Positions 60,270-64,000 of a stretch of DNA of 64,000 nucleotides are shown one piece after another. The notes below the pieces were generated by a model. The model made no database searches. It was not told the origin of the DNA and worked only from the letters and a program-made list of their open reading frames with translations. Origin of the DNA: Streptomyces sp. NBC_01429 (GTDB lineage Bacteria > Actinomycetota > Actinomycetes > Streptomycetales > Streptomycetaceae); contig NZ_CP109599.1 in the NCBI RefSeq assembly GCF_036231945.1, positions 248,001-312,000 on the forward strand, in the 5' to 3' direction. Position numbers and translations under genes: made by a program. Position 1 is the stretch's first letter; every line of letters begins with the position of its first letter.

Positions 60270-61367
60270 CTATGCGCCCGCGCGCAGCGGTTCGCCGACC
60301 TCGTGCAGATGACCGAGTGCCTGACGGTACGAGTCGATGAGTCCGGTTTCGGTGTACGGGAGCCCCAGGGCGCGGCAGTGGGCCCGTACCAGCGGCTGGG
60401 CGAGCCGCAGGTGGGGGCGGGGCATGCTGGGGAAGAGGTGGTGCTCGATCTGGTAGTTCAGCCCGCCGAGGAACCAGTCCGTGAGGATTCCGCCGCGGAT
60501 GTTCCGCGAGGTGAGGACCTGCCGGCGCAGATGACCCCAGACGTCGCTGTTCTCGGGGCCGGGCATCTCCATGCCCTTGTGGTTGGGTGCGAACGCCATC
60601 CCGAGGTGGAGGCCGAGCAGCATCTGGTGGATCAGGGCGAAGACGACGGCCTGGCCGACGGTCAGGTTGGTGAGCAGCAGGGCCGCGTAGCCGGCGACGT
60701 GCGCCACGAGCAGCGCGCCCTCCACCACCCGGCGGCGCGGGGGCACGCCGTCGCTCTCGCGGGAGAAGACGGCCTGGAAGCCGTACACCTTGAGGGCGAT
60801 CCCCTCCAGGGTGGTCAGCGGGAAGAACAGCCACGCCTGGTGCCGGGTGAGCCAGCGGCGCACTCCGGTCCGGTCCCGGGTCTGGTGCTGGGCGAAGACC
60901 AGGATGTCGGCCTTCACGTCGGGGTCCTTGTCGATGTGGTTGGGGTTGGCGTGGTGCCGGTTGTGTTTGTCGTTCCACCACTCCTGGCTCATGCCGAGCA
61001 GCAGGTTGGCGTGGACGAGCTGGACGAGGCGCCCCTTCTTCCGGTCGGCGGTGATCTGCGCGTGTCCCGCGTCATGCCCGACGAACGCCATCCGTGCGGA
61101 CAGGACCGCCAGGGGCGGGGCCAGCAGCAGCGTCCACCAGGAGGGGCCGAGCAGCGCCATCGCGGCGCCGATCGCGACCAGCAGCAGCAGATTGACGGTG
61201 ATGCCCCGGAGGTACCAGCCGGCCCGGCGCTCCAGGAGACCCTGCTCCTTCACCATCTTCAGGAGCGGCGTGAAGTCGCTGCCGCTCATGCGTACGGACT
61301 CGGGTGCGGGTACGGGTACGGACCCGGGTACGGGCTCCACGACGGGGGCCGCGGCGGCTCGGGGCAT
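60270..61367 (-). CDS. Fatty acid desaturase (acyl-lipid/acyl-CoA type)
   Basis: 365 residues. The three His boxes are HDAGH (98-102), HNRHH (135-139) and QIEHH (about 308-312), with a Gln instead of the first His in box 3, typical of front-end-type desaturases. Several membrane helices surround them (GITVNLLLLVAIGAAMALLG). It introduces a double bond into a fatty acyl chain using O2, for membrane fluidity. ATG at 61367 gives a Pro/Val-rich tail; MSGSDFT at residue 27 is an alternative start. Divergent from the helicase. Confidence 0.9.
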   Translation of the reverse strand: MPRAAAAPVVEPVPGSVPVPAPESVRMSGSDFTPLLKMVKEQGLLERRAGWYLRGITVNLLLLVAIGAAMALLGPSWWTLLLAPPLAVLSARMAFVGHDAGHAQITADRKKGRLVQLVHANLLLGMSQEWWNDKHNRHHANPNHIDKDPDVKADILVFAQHQTRDRTGVRRWLTRHQAWLFFPLTTLEGIALKVYGFQAVFSRESDGVPPRRRVVEGALLVAHVAGYAALLLTNLTVGQAVVFALIHQMLLGLHLGMAFAPNHKGMEMPGPENSDVWGHLRRQVLTSRNIRGGILTDWFLGGLNYQIEHHLFPSMPRPHLRLAQPLVRAHCRALGLPYTETGLIDSYRQALGHLHEVGEPLRAGA

Positions 61368-61685
61368 GACTGTCTCCGGTCTGTCGGCAGGGCAGGGCGA
61401 GGCGGGAGAGCGGGAAGGGGAGAGAAGCGCGGAAGGGCCGCGCGGACCGCGCTCGGCCTCTTGAAACGTACGGTGGTGCGACGCGGCGGACCATGAGGCA
61501 ATCCCCCGGAACCCATGGGGGGTTTACGCGGCTCACGGGTGTCGCTGAGTGCACCGGCGCGGGGCCCCGGCAACCGGGGTCGTGAGCCGGGTCACCAGGG
61601 GCGCGGGGCCCGCGCGCCCGCGCTGATGGGGTACCCTCGGCCGCCTTGCCCCGCAGTAGTCAAACTTGAGGAGTGCAACTTTCCC
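61368..61685. other. Divergent intergenic region, desaturase / helicase
   Basis: About 318 bases without a gene. A run of C and G around 61503-61525 could fold into a hairpin, and GAGGAG near 61669 is the probable helicase ribosome site. No clear operator seen. Confidence 0.4.
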
Positions 61686-64000
61686 GTGCGCAGGTTCCCT
61701 GTGGCAACACTCTCCGGGATCGCCGGACTCGCCCGCGGCTCCGCCGTCTTTCTTCCCGCGGACCCGGCCCGCGCGGGCCGGATCGCCTACTGGCACCCCG
61801 ACGGTACGCGGCCGCCGTCCCCCGCCGGCTCCCCGGAACCCGCCCACGCACCGGCCGGGGACGACACGGAGGATCCGGAGGATCTCGTCGTCGTCGACGC
61901 CGAGGGCAGCCTCCGCACGGTCGAGGCGCTGTCGATGCCGGTGCCGGACGCCCTCCCCCTGCTCACCAGGGGGCGCGCCGCGGCGAACGTCTCGCCGTCG
62001 GCCGCCTTCTGGGGCTCGGCCGCGCTGCTGGCGCTGCAACTGGCCGCCCGGGGAAAGATGTTGCCCGGCATCACCGCCTCGGGTCACGACGCGTGGCGGG
62101 CCGGGCCGCTGGACGCGGCTGACCTCGACCGGATCCGTACGCTCGCGGCCTCGATGCCGCCCACCGCGCACGCCGTACCGGTGGACGCCTCGGGCCCCGG
62201 ACCGTTTCTCCTTCCGGAGCCCGAAAGACTGCTGCGGGATTTCCTCGACGCGGTGATCGACGGGCTGCCGCGCACCCCGGGCGCGCCGACCGCCGTCGGC
62301 GGCCCGGCCTTCACCGCCGTGCCGCCCCGCCGTTTTCCCGAACTGCGCGGCTGGGCCGGTGATGTGGCCGCCGGGCACGACGCGGGCGTACGGCTCTCGC
62401 TCCGCGTCGAGCTGCCCGGCCTCACGGACGCGGACCCGCCCGGCGGTGAGGCGGCCGTGCCCGTGACGTCCTTCCGCGCCGTGCTCCAGATACACGGCGT
62501 CAGCGATCCGGCAGCCGTCGCGGACGCGCGCGACGTCTGGTCCGGCTCGGCGGGGACGGCCTTCGGCCCGCGCGCCCGGATGGACGCCCTGCTGGCGCTG
62601 CGCCGGGCCGCCCGGGCGTGGCCGCCGCTGGCCCCGCTGCTCTCCGCCACCGTGCCGGACGGGATCGGACTCGCCGACGAGGACGTCACTGAGCTGCTCG
62701 GTGAGGCGTCGGACGCGCTCGCCGCGACCGGGGTCCAGGTGCACTGGCCCCGGGACTTGGCGCGCACGCTCACCACGAGCGCGACCATCGGCCTCCCCGC
62801 CGCCGGGGAGGGCCCGGACGTCGCGAGCGGCACGCCGGCGACCGACCGGGCCGGGAGCGACCGGGCCGGGAGCGACCGGGCCGGGAGCGACCTGCCGTCC
62901 TTCCTCTCCGCCGACGCCCTGCTCTCCTTCTCCTGGCAGTTCGCGCTGGGCGACCTGCGGCTCGACCGCGCCGAGCTGGACCGGCTCGCCGAGGCGAGCC
63001 GTCCCGTCGTCCGGCTGCGCGACCAGTGGGTGCTGATCGATCCGGCGCAGGCCCGCCGCGCCCGGGAGAGCCGGGATCGCACGCTGACGCCGGTCGACGC
63101 GCTCGAAGCCGTACTGACCGGCTCCACCGAGGCCGACGGCCGCCGCGTGGAGGTCCGGGCCACGGGCGCCCTCGCGGCCCTGCGCGATCTGCTCGCCGAC
63201 CCCGAGCGGGCGGAGCAGCGGATCGGACAGCCCCCGGCGCTCGCCGCTACGCTGCGCGACTACCAGCTGCGCGGCCTGAACTGGCTGCACCGCATGACCT
63301 CGCTCGGGCTCGGCGGCTGTCTCGCGGACGACATGGGGCTGGGCAAGACCATCACCCTCATCGCGCTCCATCTGCACCGCGGGACCGATCCGGCGGCGGC
63401 GGGTCCGACCCTGGTCGTCTGCCCCGCCTCGCTGATGGGCAACTGGCAGCGGGAGATCGAACGCTTCGCCCCGGGCACGCCCGTACGCCGCTTCCACGGC
63501 GCCTCGCGCACCCTGGAGGCCCTGGTGGACGGCGAGTTCGTGCTCACCACGTACGGCACGATGCGGCTGGACGCGGCGAGGCTCGCCGCCGTCGACTGGG
63601 GCCTGGTCGTCGCCGACGAGGCGCAGCACGTCAAGAACCCGTACTCGGCGACCGCCCGGCAGCTGCGCACCATCGGCGGCCGCGCCAGGGTCGCGCTCTC
63701 CGGCACGCCCGTCGAGAACAACCTCTCCGAGCTGTGGGCGCTCCTCGACTGGACGACCCCCGGGCTGCTGGGCCGCCTCGGCACGTTCCGTACGCGCTAC
63801 GCCCGGTCCGTCGAGCGCGGCGAGGACCCGGCGGCGGCCGAGCGGCTCGCCGCCCTGATCCGGCCGTTCCTGCTGCGCCGCCGCAAGTCCGACCCGGGCA
63901 TCGCGCCCGAGCTGCCGCCCAAGACCGAGACCGACCGGGCCGTCTCCCTCACCGGGGAGCAGGCCGGGCTGTACGAGGCGGTGGTACGGGAGACCCTCGC
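61686..64000 (+). CDS. SNF2-type DEAD/DEAH helicase, N-terminal 772 codons (runs off the end)
   Basis: Partial; no stop in the window. GTG at 61686 is chosen (61701 also possible), after GAGGAG about 12 bases upstream. An N-terminal SNF2-associated region of about 530 residues contains a degenerate Asp-Arg-Ala-Gly-Ser repeat near 388-402. The helicase core begins LRDYQLRGLNWLHRMTSLGL, Walker A DDMGLGKT (about 548), ADEAQH (Walker B, about 642) and LSGTPVENNLSELW. These bacterial SNF2 ATPases remodel protein-DNA complexes; the role here is not known. Confidence 0.9.
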   Translation, partial: MRRFPVATLSGIAGLARGSAVFLPADPARAGRIAYWHPDGTRPPSPAGSPEPAHAPAGDDTEDPEDLVVVDAEGSLRTVEALSMPVPDALPLLTRGRAAANVSPSAAFWGSAALLALQLAARGKMLPGITASGHDAWRAGPLDAADLDRIRTLAASMPPTAHAVPVDASGPGPFLLPEPERLLRDFLDAVIDGLPRTPGAPTAVGGPAFTAVPPRRFPELRGWAGDVAAGHDAGVRLSLRVELPGLTDADPPGGEAAVPVTSFRAVLQIHGVSDPAAVADARDVWSGSAGTAFGPRARMDALLALRRAARAWPPLAPLLSATVPDGIGLADEDVTELLGEASDALAATGVQVHWPRDLARTLTTSATIGLPAAGEGPDVASGTPATDRAGSDRAGSDRAGSDLPSFLSADALLSFSWQFALGDLRLDRAELDRLAEASRPVVRLRDQWVLIDPAQARRARESRDRTLTPVDALEAVLTGSTEADGRRVEVRATGALAALRDLLADPERAEQRIGQPPALAATLRDYQLRGLNWLHRMTSLGLGGCLADDMGLGKTITLIALHLHRGTDPAAAGPTLVVCPASLMGNWQREIERFAPGTPVRRFHGASRTLEALVDGEFVLTTYGTMRLDAARLAAVDWGLVVADEAQHVKNPYSATARQLRTIGGRARVALSGTPVENNLSELWALLDWTTPGLLGRLGTFRTRYARSVERGEDPAAAERLAALIRPFLLRRRKSDPGIAPELPPKTETDRAVSLTGEQAGLYEAVVRETL
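62844..62888 (+). repeat. Three tandem 15-bp repeats in the helicase gene
   Basis: GACCGGGCCGGGAGC is repeated exactly three times in frame, encoding DRAGS three times. It lies in the variable N-terminal region and may vary in copy number between strains. Confidence 0.85.

Noticed and set aside
1..64000. tRNA, rRNA, CRISPR arrays, integrase or attachment sites
   Set aside because: I looked for tRNA T-loop motifs, regularly spaced repeats and integrase-like proteins and saw none. A covariance-model search would be needed to exclude a divergent small RNA.

Overview
This 64 kb window is high-GC actinobacterial chromosome, almost certainly Streptomyces. The evidence is a short secreted chaplin, a melC1-melC2 tyrosinase operon, an RppA tetrahydroxynaphthalene synthase, an orphan roadblock protein, a DasR-type operator at a GH19 chitinase, and frequent GTG/TTG starts. 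I saw no rRNA, tRNA or CRISPR array.

Layout. 0-7.3 kb: a cut-off (possibly frameshifted) aldo/keto reductase, two drug-efflux MFS pumps each beside its regulator (MarR, TetR), the zinc-independent ribosomal protein L31 type B with an unusual leader, a phosphatase and a cold-shock protein. 7.3-11.4 kb: a His-rich metal-binding protein and an rppA, cupin, membrane protein, PrsW row on the minus strand (pigment pathway). 11.8-17.8 kb: an NmrA-like oxidoreductase, a truncated PEP-mutase remnant, a SulP transporter facing a MerR gene, and an erythromycin-esterase-like gene facing a regulator with two MerR DNA-binding domains. 17.9-20.3 kb is a decayed accessory patch: a frameshifted and internally deleted nitroreductase, a dihydrofolate-reductase-family gene framed by IS21-like inverted ends without transposase, and broken fragments. 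20.3-29 kb: a MerR/aldo-keto reductase pair, a 1,176-residue secreted phosphodiester glycosidase plus phosphoesterase, a PAS-GAF-PP2C phosphatase and an ABC exporter. 29.3-36.4 kb: chaplin, melanin operon, an ECF sigma / soluble zinc anti-sigma / Asp23 cluster, a YihY-type membrane protein and chitinase.

36.4-52.8 kb is the centrepiece, an L-rhamnose utilisation locus. On the minus strand run an ABC importer (rhaT, rhaP, rhaQ, rhaS), mutarotase rhaM, a secreted BNR beta-propeller protein, a fucose/arabinose-isomerase-like enzyme and a LacI regulator. On the plus strand run rhaI, the aldolase-dehydrogenase rhaD, kinase rhaB, a second closely related LacI regulator and a sugar/aminoglycoside kinase homologue. 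The divergent promoters between rhaT and rhaI have mirror-image architecture: each has -35/-10 boxes followed by a TGAAA/TTTCA-type LacI operator. The propeller protein could release rhamnose outside the cell; the importer, mutarotase, isomerase, kinase and aldolase-dehydrogenase would then convert it to dihydroxyacetone phosphate and lactate.

52.8-64 kb: acetyltransferases, a Tat-exported beta-carbonic anhydrase, a fibronectin-III lipoprotein, a DUF6397-type gene interrupted by an in-frame amber codon, a roadblock protein, a PPOX flavoprotein, a methyltransferase, a fatty-acid desaturase, and the first 772 codons of a SNF2-type helicase that runs off the end.
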